A stretch of DNA of 23,126 nt from Flavobacterium sp. (GTDB lineage Bacteria > Bacteroidota > Bacteroidia > Flavobacteriales > Flavobacteriaceae): NCBI RefSeq assembly GCF_021151785.1, contig NZ_JAGKWP010000037.1:1-23126 (forward strand), read 5' to 3'. The translations under genes and the position numbers were made by a program. This document shows, piece after piece, positions 1 to 7,407 of the stretch (its first letter is position 1; every line of letters begins with the position of its first letter). The notes below the pieces were generated by a model. That model was not told the origin of the DNA. It made no database searches and saw only the letters and a list, made by a program, of their open reading frames with translations.

Positions 1-708
1 ATTCAGATATTGCACACTATCTTTTTTAATTACCACATAGGCACTACCTTTGGGTTCAAGAACGGTATTTTCGAAACAAATTCGAAGGCCTTTTCGATAC
101 TCTTTGAAAACTACTTCTGTGAAACTTTCTATAGGAATATTTAGGTCAAATATACTTTCTCCGGATTTTAGCTGTTCAAAATAATGTCCACCACATTCGT
201 CAAATCCTGAATAAATGGGTTCTAATAGAACCTTTTGCCAATCTTTACTTTGTTTAAACAAATTATTGCACTCCCTATTATTCCTGATTAAGAAAAAAGC
301 ACCTGACACGTATTCCTTTATTCCACTATAAATATCAATATTATCCAAGGTTTTATCATTGATGAATTTTTCGAAATTACCTACAACAGTATCAATATCG
401 AGTGATCCCCAAAATGTATAATTAATTAAATATTCTTCGAAGCATAGACCATAAAGTGGTTTATAATCACATAATTTATATGGATTCGGTAAATTTATTG
501 CAAACTCAAGTTTTCTAGAAAATAGGTTTTGTAACTCTTGTTTTTCAAATGGAATCCAGATAATATTTGATGGTAAATTATCAGGTTTTTTAATATCTGT
601 AAAAAATAAAATATCAAATGGTTTTTCCTTGACTGAATTTACAAATAGCAAAAAGTATGTTGGCAGCTTACCAAAATAAGGAATGACGAAAGCAATTTTA
701 TTATTCAT
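1..708 (-). CDS. DUF6625-like putative glycosyltransferase, 3' end cut by window edge
   Basis: Reading the minus strand from an ATG at 706-708 gives an open frame of 236 codons that reaches base 1 without a stop, so the C-terminus is outside the window. The product begins MNNKIAFVIPYFGKLPTYF and later has PYKLCDYKPLYG (about residues 76-87) followed by FWGSLDIDTVVGN (about 99-111). From memory, this order (IPYFGKxP, YKLCDxKPxYG, then FWGxxDxDxxxG) is typical of the family now called DUF6625, which accompanies bacterial capsule and LPS glycosyltransferase clusters. LDIDT would be the metal-binding DxD-like motif. No signal peptide or membrane segment is visible, so it should be cytosolic. It starts 35 bp after the acyltransferase stop codon and is probably the distal gene of the wza-wzc-flippase transcript. 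The family function is not settled; a role as sugar transferase is inferred from the DxD and the context. Confidence 0.75.
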   Translation of the reverse strand, partial: MNNKIAFVIPYFGKLPTYFLLFVNSVKEKPFDILFFTDIKKPDNLPSNIIWIPFEKQELQNLFSRKLEFAINLPNPYKLCDYKPLYGLCFEEYLINYTFWGSLDIDTVVGNFEKFINDKTLDNIDIYSGIKEYVSGAFFLIRNNRECNNLFKQSKDWQKVLLEPIYSGFDECGGHYFEQLKSGESIFDLNIPIESFTEVVFKEYRKGLRICFENTVLEPKGSAYVVIKKDSVQYLN

Positions 709-743
709 AACAATAATAAGTTATATGTTTGCAGGGCAACAAG

Positions 744-1835
744 CTAGATTTTAACAATCGTTTTCCTCTTGTATAAAAGAGGCTTTTCAAGGCATTTATA
801 ACAAATCATCGAAATTAATATTGTAACAGTCCATGTTGTTAAGGGGGCAACTAATATCCCTAAAATGCCTTTAAGGGTCAAAGCATGGCATAAATCATAT
901 ATATAATCCCGAATTGGTAAATGCCATATATATATTCCGTAAGAGATAGTAGATAAATATACAAAGATATTCAATGAAAACACTCTATTCAATTTCCCTT
1001 GACGTAAAAATAACAAACTCAATATGGCTAGCATCCAGGCAATATTACAGATAGAAAAGACCATTTGAGGAATAAATGCATGATTATAAAGTTTATAATA
1101 TTTAATATTCATAGCATAAAATAGAATACATCCAGATACAGTAAATATAAAATATAAAGTAGTTCTATTTATTATTAAATATTTACTTCTCTCATATATA
1201 ACAGCGCCAGCAATACCTAATGCAAGGCAATCTATGTTGGCCCAGAAGGATTCATACAAAAAATCTTCTCCTTTTTCAATTCCATAATAATAGAGATGAT
1301 AAAAACGATATCCATAAGAAATACCAGCGAGAACAAACAAAAGAATATAAACTTCACGAATCTTATTTCTAGTAATCAGCAGACAAATTGAATGCATTAG
1401 AACAGGCAATACTAAGTAGAAGCGCATCTCTACAAATAAGGACCAAATAACAGGATTGAGATGAATATCTTCAATAAAAAAAAAGTATTTTATAACTGTG
1501 CCAAAAGTTAGTTCTATATGTTTATATCCAATCAAGTATAATATAATTGAAGAAAAAATAAACAGTGGATAAATCCTGCAAACTCTTTTTTTAAAAAATG
1601 TAAGTATATATTCTTTAGTATTTGTGCCAATTGAATACGTAGTTAAAAATTGTCTAGCTAATAAAAAGCTACTCAACAAAAAAAACAATTGAACACCTAA
1701 ATAGCCTGTTCCAATGATTGTATTATACCCTGGCAATGCATCGAAATAAAAACTGATATGAAAACTCACAACTAAGAGGACAGCTAACACTCTAAAGCCA
1801 TCAAGCTCTTTTAAAATACTCTTATTAAATTCCAT
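744..1835 (-). CDS. Acyltransferase 3 family membrane protein (OafA/NodX-like)
   Basis: This 363-residue polytopic inner-membrane protein very likely transfers an acetyl or other acyl group onto a sugar of the polysaccharide. The family signature is at the N-terminus: LDGFRVLAVLLVVSFH, with the conserved Arg15 and His26, followed by FFLLSSFLLARQF (about 51-63) and the basic loop FFKKRVCRIYPLF (about 85-97) before the next helix. About ten hydrophobic segments cover the rest, and the C-terminus ends in the usual basic tail. Length matches the single-domain, SGNH-lacking members (330-380 residues). It starts 12 bp after the flippase stop codon, so it is probably cotranscribed with it. The gene is strikingly AT-rich (8 G/C in the 60 bases 1141-1200), unlike wzc. 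The sugar and acyl group acted on cannot be read from sequence. Confidence 0.9.
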   Translation of the reverse strand: MEFNKSILKELDGFRVLAVLLVVSFHISFYFDALPGYNTIIGTGYLGVQLFFLLSSFLLARQFLTTYSIGTNTKEYILTFFKKRVCRIYPLFIFSSIILYLIGYKHIELTFGTVIKYFFFIEDIHLNPVIWSLFVEMRFYLVLPVLMHSICLLITRNKIREVYILLFVLAGISYGYRFYHLYYYGIEKGEDFLYESFWANIDCLALGIAGAVIYERSKYLIINRTTLYFIFTVSGCILFYAMNIKYYKLYNHAFIPQMVFSICNIAWMLAILSLLFLRQGKLNRVFSLNIFVYLSTISYGIYIWHLPIRDYIYDLCHALTLKGILGILVAPLTTWTVTILISMICYKCLEKPLLYKRKTIVKI

Positions 1836-1847
1836 ACCAAACGGTTT

Positions 1848-3137
1848 TTAGTTTTGAAAATCTTTATTGCTTTTTTTAAAACCAAAGTAGCTCGTTATAA
1901 TTTGAACAAATAATGCGAATAATGAGCCAGTAAGGTTCATTTTAATTACACCAGCTGTTGATGATAAATCAAAAATAAAAACAGACAACACTTGACTCGC
2001 CAATGTAAATACAATAAATAAGGTTGAAGCCCAGCTAAAGATCCATCGTGCAGAGCTATGTATAGTCCACAAAACAGCTCCAACATAAGCTAAACAGGTT
2101 GCTACAATTGAAAGCTGCAATTCATGATCCAGGTTATAATATTTTTTACCGATAATAAATAATAATGCTTCTGGAAAAACGTAACTGACAAGAATAAAGA
2201 TTGATGAAATTATAAGTGATCCAGCGACAATTTGTATATAACGCTTCACAAATAAAGATTTATTATCTATCCTGGCTATATAAGGAGTTATAATAACGCC
2301 ATTAAAGGTTGTTAAAAATAAAAAAATCTGATTAAGCCTTCCTAACGCTGAAACATCAGCAACTGAGTTAATATTACCGAAAATACTGATAATAAATAAT
2401 GATATTTGCCCCTGTAAAGCAAAAAAAATAACGCTTGGCATCAAAGGCTTAATATAATTTAACAGATCTTTTTTTACATCCTGATCTACATGTTCTGGTT
2501 CAGAAACATATTCTCTAGTTTGCTTTTTAAATCGCAAGCCATTCCATGCAAGAGAAATAACATTTATAAAAGTTACAAACACTGCATTAATATATTGTAA
2601 AAAAAACAATGTACTTATAGATGATAATCTAAAAAGCGATACTGCTATTTGTGTCCTATAGGAATCTTTGATGCGCTTATGCATCTGGAGTACAGAATTA
2701 TAATAAACAAAATTTGCCTGAGCCCAAATTGCAATAAGTAGAGTGCTAAAATAAAAAAGCTGGATGTGTAAGCCCCAATCATACTTATTAGTTATTAGAA
2801 AAAATGCAATTGCCATTATAGGAGCAATAATGAATGATAAGTACAGCCTATATTGCTTCGCTGCACTTATATAACTACCTACAACCAAGGTATCATTGAC
2901 CCTGTTTCCTATCAACGCTATTATAGCTCCGCTTAGTCCAAGGTCTACTAGTAGAGTAATCATCGACTGAAAACCAAACACAATACTGAATTGAGCAAAG
3001 TCTTCTTTAGATAACCAGCGCAATACTAAAAAGCCAGTAAGTAAATTTGCAAATTGAAGAATTCCTTGTCCTATTCCAAAATGAACAATTGTCTGAACTT
3101 TATTATTAGAATAAATTTTAAGTAAGTAGCTTCTCAT
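1848..3137 (-). CDS. wzx: Wzx-type polysaccharide flippase (MOP/MATE superfamily)
   Basis: The 429-residue product is hydrophobic throughout with roughly 12 membrane segments, and should translocate undecaprenyl-linked repeat units from the cytoplasmic to the periplasmic leaflet. The N-terminus, HFGIGQGILQFANLLTGFLV then LRWLSKEDFAQFSIVF and a Gly-rich LVDLGLSGAI, follows the typical opening of the polysaccharide biosynthesis / RfbX group of flippases. Length is slightly short but within range (400-500). It is the only flippase in the window, which supports the assignment in a locus that also has Wzy, Wzc and Wza. It lies 99 bp after wzc, and the gap contains a perfect 10-bp inverted repeat directly before its ATG. 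Base composition is AT-rich like the two genes after it. Flippases diverge quickly, so the match is by overall pattern. Confidence 0.88.
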   Translation of the reverse strand: MRSYLLKIYSNNKVQTIVHFGIGQGILQFANLLTGFLVLRWLSKEDFAQFSIVFGFQSMITLLVDLGLSGAIIALIGNRVNDTLVVGSYISAAKQYRLYLSFIIAPIMAIAFFLITNKYDWGLHIQLFYFSTLLIAIWAQANFVYYNSVLQMHKRIKDSYRTQIAVSLFRLSSISTLFFLQYINAVFVTFINVISLAWNGLRFKKQTREYVSEPEHVDQDVKKDLLNYIKPLMPSVIFFALQGQISLFIISIFGNINSVADVSALGRLNQIFLFLTTFNGVIITPYIARIDNKSLFVKRYIQIVAGSLIISSIFILVSYVFPEALLFIIGKKYYNLDHELQLSIVATCLAYVGAVLWTIHSSARWIFSWASTLFIVFTLASQVLSVFIFDLSSTAGVIKMNLTGSLFALFVQIITSYFGFKKSNKDFQN

Positions 3138-3146
3138 TAGTAGGAA

Positions 3147-3180
3147 TAGCAGTTATACAATCAACATTGCATAACTGCTA
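3147..3180. repeat. Perfect 10-bp inverted repeat between wzc and the flippase gene
   Basis: TAGCAGTTAT at 3147-3156 is the exact reverse complement of ATAACTGCTA at 3171-3180, with a 14-nt loop. On the minus-strand transcript this hairpin would form about 60 nt after the wzc stop codon and end 9 nt before the flippase ATG, covering the usual ribosome-binding zone edge. A second, weaker hairpin (ATTCAT, 5-nt loop, ATGAAT) is at 3205-3221 in the same 99-bp gap. Neither is followed by a T-run on the minus strand, so an intrinsic terminator is not clear. Attenuation, mRNA processing or control of flippase translation are possible. Confidence 0.6.
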
Positions 3181-3236
3181 ATTGTGATTTCTAAATAATT
3201 AACCATTCATAGACAATGAATAGTTTTTGAATCGGA

Positions 3237-5621
3237 TTATAGGTTTAGTTTCTTTAAAGTATTTTTGCTTTTATACCTGCCATGCACATTGTTCCAGAAT
3301 TCTTTAAACCGGTTTATTTTTTTGTGCTTATCGTCCCCTTCATAATAACCGTAACCGTAACCATAGCCATAACCATAGCCATAATCGTATGGTCCGGATT
3401 CTTTCAGATCATTAACTACAATAGCCAGGTTAGCAATTTTCTTTTCTTCGTATAGAATATTGATTTTCTCCAGCCATTTTTTCTGCGTGATGGCATGACG
3501 GATGATGTACAGGTTGATGTGGGAATGCTTCATCAGAATAAAGCCGTCCGCAATCAAACCGATTGGCGGTGTATCGATGATGATATAATCATAATCTTTA
3601 TTTGCCTGTTTGAATAATTCTTCGATGCGCTGCCCGGATAATAGTTCAGAAGGATTTGGCGGAATCGGACCCGCTGGCAATACATCCAGATTTTCTACGT
3701 TTGACTTAAAAATCACCTCTTCTATTGATGCATTATTGATGAGATAACTACTCAATCCAATTGCATTGTTTATTCCCAGTTCTGAAAATACTTTTGGTTT
3801 GCGCATATCAGCACCGATCAACAAGGTCTTTTTACCCAATGATGCCATAATGCAGGCGAAATTGGCCGAGAAAAAACTTTTTCCTTCCCCGCTAATGGAA
3901 GAAGTGATCAAAACAACCTTATGCGGCCGGTCAGCAGACAAATACTGCAGGTTGATCCGGATCGAACGGAAGGCTTCAGCAATGGCTGATTTGGGTTTAG
4001 TTACAACCGTCAGCATGGTATCTTCATGCATGTTATGACCAATGATCCCAAGGATTGGAATATCGGTATTGGTAACCACATCGTCCCGCGTCATGATCTT
4101 ATCATTAGACAGCTCTCGAATGATAATAAAACCAATGGGAATAAGCACCCCGATCAGTAAAGCCAGGGAGGTTACCAGATTATTATTGGGGCTGATGGCA
4201 GAGGCATTAAATGACTTTGCAGCATTCACCACTTTGGCATCTGCATTGTTGGAAGCCTCTGCTATACCAGCTTCTGCCCTCTTTTGCAGCAGGTAATTGT
4301 AGATATTATCATTAAGATTAAACCTACGCTGAATATCTACCAATGTCCGTTCATTGGCTGGCAGGAAAGACAGTTGCTGTTCATATTTGGCGATCCGCTG
4401 GTTGATATCATTCAGCGTAATTTTTGATGTGCTGATGATATTGGTAATATTCTCCAGAATGCTTTGCTTCGTATGATAGATCTTCCCATCCAGTTCTTTC
4501 AGATAAGGATTTTTCGGCGTAGAAGAACGCGTAATAACATTCCGTTCATTATTCAATGCACTTAACTCTGCGATTAAATCCGTTAGCAGGTTATCATCAA
4601 TCCCCATCACGTGCGGAGCAATCACTTCATTCAGATCCTTATCCTGCTTTAAATAATTATAGAGGTATTGATAATATTTGGCTTTTAATTGTTCGACAGA
4701 TTTTTCTTTTTCCAGTTCATCCAGGCTGGTTTTGATCATCTCTGCTGATGCACTGATGTTCATTACCTTATTTTTTTTGCGAAACGTTTCCAGATCGCTT
4801 TCGGCAGAATTTAAAGATAATGCTATTTCACTCAGTTGGTCGTCAATAAACTTGATGGTGTTGATAGCAGTGGCATTTTTTTCATCGACCCCGCTTTTGA
4901 TATAGGTCTGTACATGGGTATTCAAAAAAACAATCAGCTTCTCAGTAATCGGCCCCATCATGGAAAGCTGTAATATACCAGGTGCATCCTTGCCGGCTTT
5001 TGTAATGGCCAACTGGCTGCAATACTGATTAACAAGATTTTCATGTTTATTAATGATGAAATAAACCTTATAATCACTAACAAAAGCAGTTGCGTTGCTA
5101 TCTGCAACAATGGTAAAATTGAAACCGTTATTCCGGATAGGTCGGTTTATACTGTATACCTCATCAATGATTTGCTTATCACCAATGCGCAGCTTAAATT
5201 TTGTTGAAGAGATAAAATCAACGTAGATACGATTGTAATACCGCTGTTCACCGGAATCCAGTTTTACTGTAAAGGGACAATCGTGATAAAGCTCTATATC
5301 ATTAACCTCGCCGGTATGATAATAAGACACATCAAAATCCAGTTCATTAATGGTCTTCTCCACCATATCATAGGATTGGATAAATGCCATTTCATTTCCG
5401 ATGGATTTAGACTGGCTGAACAATGACATTTCTTCCAGACCCACAGCCTTGGTATCATTGATAAATATAGTGGTATGAGCCTTAAAAATTGGAATCGTAT
5501 AATGCAAATACACTTTTGCAATTGTAAAACATAGTCCAACCGAAAGTATAAAAAAAGGCCAGTATGATAATACTTTATAAAACAGAACCGTAAAATCTAT
5601 ATTATTTTCTTCTTTTTTCAC
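3237..5621 (-). CDS. wzc: Wzc-like polysaccharide co-polymerase with tyrosine autokinase domain
   Basis: This 794-residue inner-membrane protein controls chain length and export and phosphorylates itself on C-terminal tyrosines. An N-terminal membrane helix (about 15-40) opens the Wzz-type periplasmic domain. A long, probably coiled-coil stretch follows (about 250-460), then a second helix near 482-501. The cytoplasmic BY-kinase domain has EAFRSIRINL (549-558), Walker A SGEGKS (577-582, Lys581), Walker A' LLIGADMRKP (600-609, Asp605) and Walker B DYIIIDTPP (678-686, Asp683). The tail carries nine tyrosines between 745 and 760, mostly as Gly-Tyr repeats, the expected phosphorylation cluster. 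The start codon is GTG, 11 bp after the wza stop codon; no in-frame ATG lies just upstream. Length is normal for fused kinase forms. No cognate phosphatase gene is seen nearby. Confidence 0.96.
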   Translation of the reverse strand: MKKEENNIDFTVLFYKVLSYWPFFILSVGLCFTIAKVYLHYTIPIFKAHTTIFINDTKAVGLEEMSLFSQSKSIGNEMAFIQSYDMVEKTINELDFDVSYYHTGEVNDIELYHDCPFTVKLDSGEQRYYNRIYVDFISSTKFKLRIGDKQIIDEVYSINRPIRNNGFNFTIVADSNATAFVSDYKVYFIINKHENLVNQYCSQLAITKAGKDAPGILQLSMMGPITEKLIVFLNTHVQTYIKSGVDEKNATAINTIKFIDDQLSEIALSLNSAESDLETFRKKNKVMNISASAEMIKTSLDELEKEKSVEQLKAKYYQYLYNYLKQDKDLNEVIAPHVMGIDDNLLTDLIAELSALNNERNVITRSSTPKNPYLKELDGKIYHTKQSILENITNIISTSKITLNDINQRIAKYEQQLSFLPANERTLVDIQRRFNLNDNIYNYLLQKRAEAGIAEASNNADAKVVNAAKSFNASAISPNNNLVTSLALLIGVLIPIGFIIIRELSNDKIMTRDDVVTNTDIPILGIIGHNMHEDTMLTVVTKPKSAIAEAFRSIRINLQYLSADRPHKVVLITSSISGEGKSFFSANFACIMASLGKKTLLIGADMRKPKVFSELGINNAIGLSSYLINNASIEEVIFKSNVENLDVLPAGPIPPNPSELLSGQRIEELFKQANKDYDYIIIDTPPIGLIADGFILMKHSHINLYIIRHAITQKKWLEKINILYEEKKIANLAIVVNDLKESGPYDYGYGYGYGYGYGYYEGDDKHKKINRFKEFWNNVHGRYKSKNTLKKLNL
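3345..3380 (-). repeat. Six-unit hexanucleotide repeat encoding the Wzc Gly-Tyr tail
   Basis: Six consecutive 6-bp units on the plus strand (ATAACC, GTAACC, GTAACC, ATAGCC, ATAACC, ATAGCC) encode alternating Gly-Tyr on the minus strand inside wzc. The units differ at synonymous third positions, so they are imperfect, but they remain similar enough for slippage or recombination to change the number of tyrosines without breaking the frame. Confidence 0.85.
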
Positions 5622-5632
5622 TATGAGATAAT

Positions 5633-6388
5633 TTAGATGGTTCTTGAAACATTTAAAATAACAACTACCAAACTGATCAGACTGACAAATAAAGTAATCT
5701 GAGAAAGGTTGGAGCGGACAGCTTTCACTTTAGCCGCTTCCACATAGATCACGTCATTCGGCATAATATAATATGCCGGAGATTCAACCAGTTTAATGTC
5801 TGTAAAATCAAGTATGGTTACGGTTGTCTTGCCTTCAACCGTGCGTAATAACTTTACATTTTGTCTGTTGGCATAATCGGCAAAATCCCCGGCCATGGCA
5901 AGCGCTTCCAGCATGGTCGTAACATCCTTAGGGATTATCTTTACTCCTGGATTTTTTACATCTCCCAGGAAACTGATCGTAAAATTCGCCAGCTCCACCA
6001 ACACATAGGCATCTGAAATATAATCGCCCATCAGCTTGGTGATTTTTTGCTGCGTTTCCATGATGGTAAGCCCTTTTACCTGCACACTATCCAGGATCGG
6101 GATCACTACATAACCATCATCACTTACTTTGTATCCCACTCCTACCGGGTCATCATTCTGATCAGATGTCTTCATATTGAAGAAATCCGTGGTTTTCTGA
6201 TTAAAACTGGTAATACTGACATAAAGAATATCTTTGGGCTGTATTTTATAAACAAATTTATAATTGTACAGCGTATCATTCACAGATACGGTCTTATTCT
6301 GAATCAACGTAGACTTTTTTCGCGATACACAGGAGAAAAATATAATGCTGCACACAAAAAACAGCAGGATGTGTTTGAAAATATTCAT
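5633..6388 (-). CDS. wza: Wza-like outer-membrane polysaccharide export lipoprotein
   Basis: The 251-residue protein starts with a lipoprotein signal, MNIFKHILLFFVCSIIFFSC, with the lipobox cysteine at residue 20. A Poly_export domain follows (about 47-125, containing YKIQPKDILYVSITSF and VGVGYKVSDDGYVVIPILDSVQVKGLT in two adjacent stretches). An SLBB-type domain occupies about 135-215, with FLGDVKNPG and MLEALAMAGDFADY. A C-terminal hydrophobic segment (about 228-246) and a short NVSRTI end complete it. It should form the periplasmic and outer-membrane channel that receives polymer from Wzc, whose gene begins 11 bp downstream, so the pair is cotranscribed. It is much shorter than E. coli Wza (about 380), as is usual for Bacteroidota OPX proteins. 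It is the first gene of the leftward unit, with 231 bp of upstream DNA shared with the divergent exosortase-like gene. Confidence 0.94.
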   Translation of the reverse strand: MNIFKHILLFFVCSIIFFSCVSRKKSTLIQNKTVSVNDTLYNYKFVYKIQPKDILYVSITSFNQKTTDFFNMKTSDQNDDPVGVGYKVSDDGYVVIPILDSVQVKGLTIMETQQKITKLMGDYISDAYVLVELANFTISFLGDVKNPGVKIIPKDVTTMLEALAMAGDFADYANRQNVKLLRTVEGKTTVTILDFTDIKLVESPAYYIMPNDVIYVEAAKVKAVRSNLSQITLFVSLISLVVVILNVSRTI

Positions 6389-6486
6389 TTTATAGAAGGT
6401 TATTATGTAAATATAATAATTCTTTTGACAAAATATAAAAAGTACTATTTAATTGTTATTCACTTAATAATATACCTATTTCTTCT

Positions 6487-6523
6487 TTGCATTGTTATAT
6501 CCTGCGCCTCAGCAACAATGCAA
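6487..6523. promoter_or_regulatory. Perfect 10-bp inverted repeat in the wza / exosortase-like divergent promoter region
   Basis: TTGCATTGTT (6487-6496) and AACAATGCAA (6514-6523) are exact reverse complements separated by 17 nt. A second compact palindrome, TGCTG-AA-CAGCA, follows at 6530-6541. They are about 100 bp upstream of the wza ATG and about 100 bp upstream of the exosortase-like TTG start, near the middle of the 231-bp divergent spacer. That position suits an operator shared by both directions, though a hairpin in an untranslated leader is equally possible. I found no convincing Bacteroidota TTTG / TAnnTTTG promoter pair on either strand here; the closest is an off-spaced match around 6429-6437 on the minus strand. 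Confidence 0.45.
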
Positions 6524-6619
6524 TTTGGCTGCTGAACAGCAACGGCAATCCGCAACAAAAAAGATTTATCCCTACCTTTATCAATCATATTTTCGTAACA
6601 GTAAAAAACAAAACAGACA

Positions 6620-7093
6620 TTGAAAACACAGTCGTGGCAAACGCTCAAACCTGCAGTATATTTTCTGGTGAAATTGATTCTGTTCTACACCATGCTCATC
6701 TGGCTTTTCTGGAATTACATCGGCGTTTCTGATCCCAATGGCAATTATTATTTCCCCGTTCTTGATCACTTTAATGCATTAAGAATGGTCTTATGTTTTC
6801 TTCTTTATCCCGTTCAATACCTGTTTCAACTTTTAGGTTATGATACCACCATTTATTTCTATGAAGATTTGTATCGCAATGGCGCCAATATTGGTGCACA
6901 GGGCTTTTTCAAACTACAGGTAGCATTTCCCTGTCTGGGATTTAAGATCATGATTGCATTCACCTCGTTGATGCTGGCATATCCGGGTACTAAAAAATGG
7001 TTTTTTATTCCCTTGGGATTACTATTTAACAAGGTGTTTTTGTATACCAATGTTAACAGATTATTAAAAGGATTACACAATCCTGTTGCATAA
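6620..7093 (+). CDS. Exosortase/archaeosortase-family-like membrane protein, probably C-terminally truncated
   Basis: This 157-residue, four-segment membrane protein (hydrophobic about 11-33, 52-75, 101-121, 127-142) resembles the small Bacteroidota exosortases (Xrt families), which are thought to cleave C-terminal sorting signals. The key region is FPCLGFKIMIAF (about 103-114), placing the putative catalytic cysteine at 105, followed by LAYPGTKKWFFIPLG and then NVNR (144-147), which fits the NxxR catalytic arginine motif. Full-length members continue for some 40 residues with another helix and a catalytic His. Here the protein ends ten residues after Arg147, so the His is missing. The frame opens after a stop at 6602 and its only early start is TTG at 6620; the first in-frame ATG (6692) would cut the first helix. 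It is the only plus-strand gene, divergent from wza. A decayed or non-catalytic gene is likely. Confidence 0.65.
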   Translation: MKTQSWQTLKPAVYFLVKLILFYTMLIWLFWNYIGVSDPNGNYYFPVLDHFNALRMVLCFLLYPVQYLFQLLGYDTTIYFYEDLYRNGANIGAQGFFKLQVAFPCLGFKIMIAFTSLMLAYPGTKKWFFIPLGLLFNKVFLYTNVNRLLKGLHNPVA

Positions 7094-7407
7094 GGAAAAC
7101 GAACCTGCATCACAACTTCTACCCTCCGCCTACCCAAAGCCTAAGGAACGCCTAGGGAAAGCCATATATATTCCGCCTCTGTTCCGCCTGTGTTCCGGGT
7201 ACCTTCCGCCTATGTTCCGCCTCTGCAGTTCCGGAGTATGGTTTATATTGCTGTTGTGAATGGCATGTTGGCCCTATGTATGGCCGGGAAATGAAAAAAT
7301 AATGGATGCTTTACATTCAGATTATAAAATGCAAAGCTCGGGAAAAATCAATTCACCTGAAAGATTTAGCTGTTAAAATTCTTGATTTTTATCACGAAAG
7401 CCTGTAA
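7094..7407. other. 314-bp non-coding gap between convergent genes
   Basis: This gap separates the stop of the exosortase-like gene from the stop of the leftward GT4 gene. It is dominated by the 11-bp tandem repeat annotated at 7124-7240. The remainder (7241-7407) has no open frame with family resemblance on either strand, and I see no strong stem followed by a T-run for terminating either transcript. Continuing the exosortase frame or its shifted frames past 7093 gives no hydrophobic segment, so a simple single frameshift does not restore the missing helix. Confidence 0.7.
7124..7240. repeat. Degenerate 11-bp tandem repeat, about ten units
   Basis: The core GCCT/GCCA recurs at exact 11-bp steps at 7128, 7139, 7150 and 7161, then after a 3-bp insertion at 7175, 7186, (7197, degenerate), 7208 and 7219, and after another 3-bp insertion a last partial unit begins at 7229. 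The best-preserved units are TTCCGCCTCTG (7171 and 7215), TTCCGCCTGTG (7182) and TTCCGCCTATG (7204). The array is locally GC-rich in an AT-rich locus. The 11-bp period is not a multiple of three, and no reading frame through it resembles a protein, so it is not coding. The period is close to one helical turn. Confidence 0.85.

Noticed and set aside
3766..4905. Plus-strand open frames antisense to wzc (3766-4038, 4042-4296, 4678-4905)
   Set aside because: They lie fully within the well-supported wzc gene, have low-complexity Ser-rich translations and no family resemblance.
6047..6535. 162-codon plus-strand frame antisense to wza
   Set aside because: It overlaps the wza start and signal peptide region, has no recognisable domain, and is explained as a shadow of wza plus AT-rich spacer.
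6859..7137. 92-codon minus-strand frame opposite the exosortase-like gene
   Set aside because: The plus-strand frame has membrane helices and exosortase motifs; the antisense translation has neither.
7124..7240. CRISPR array
   Set aside because: The units are 11 bp with no spacers between them and no cas genes are nearby.
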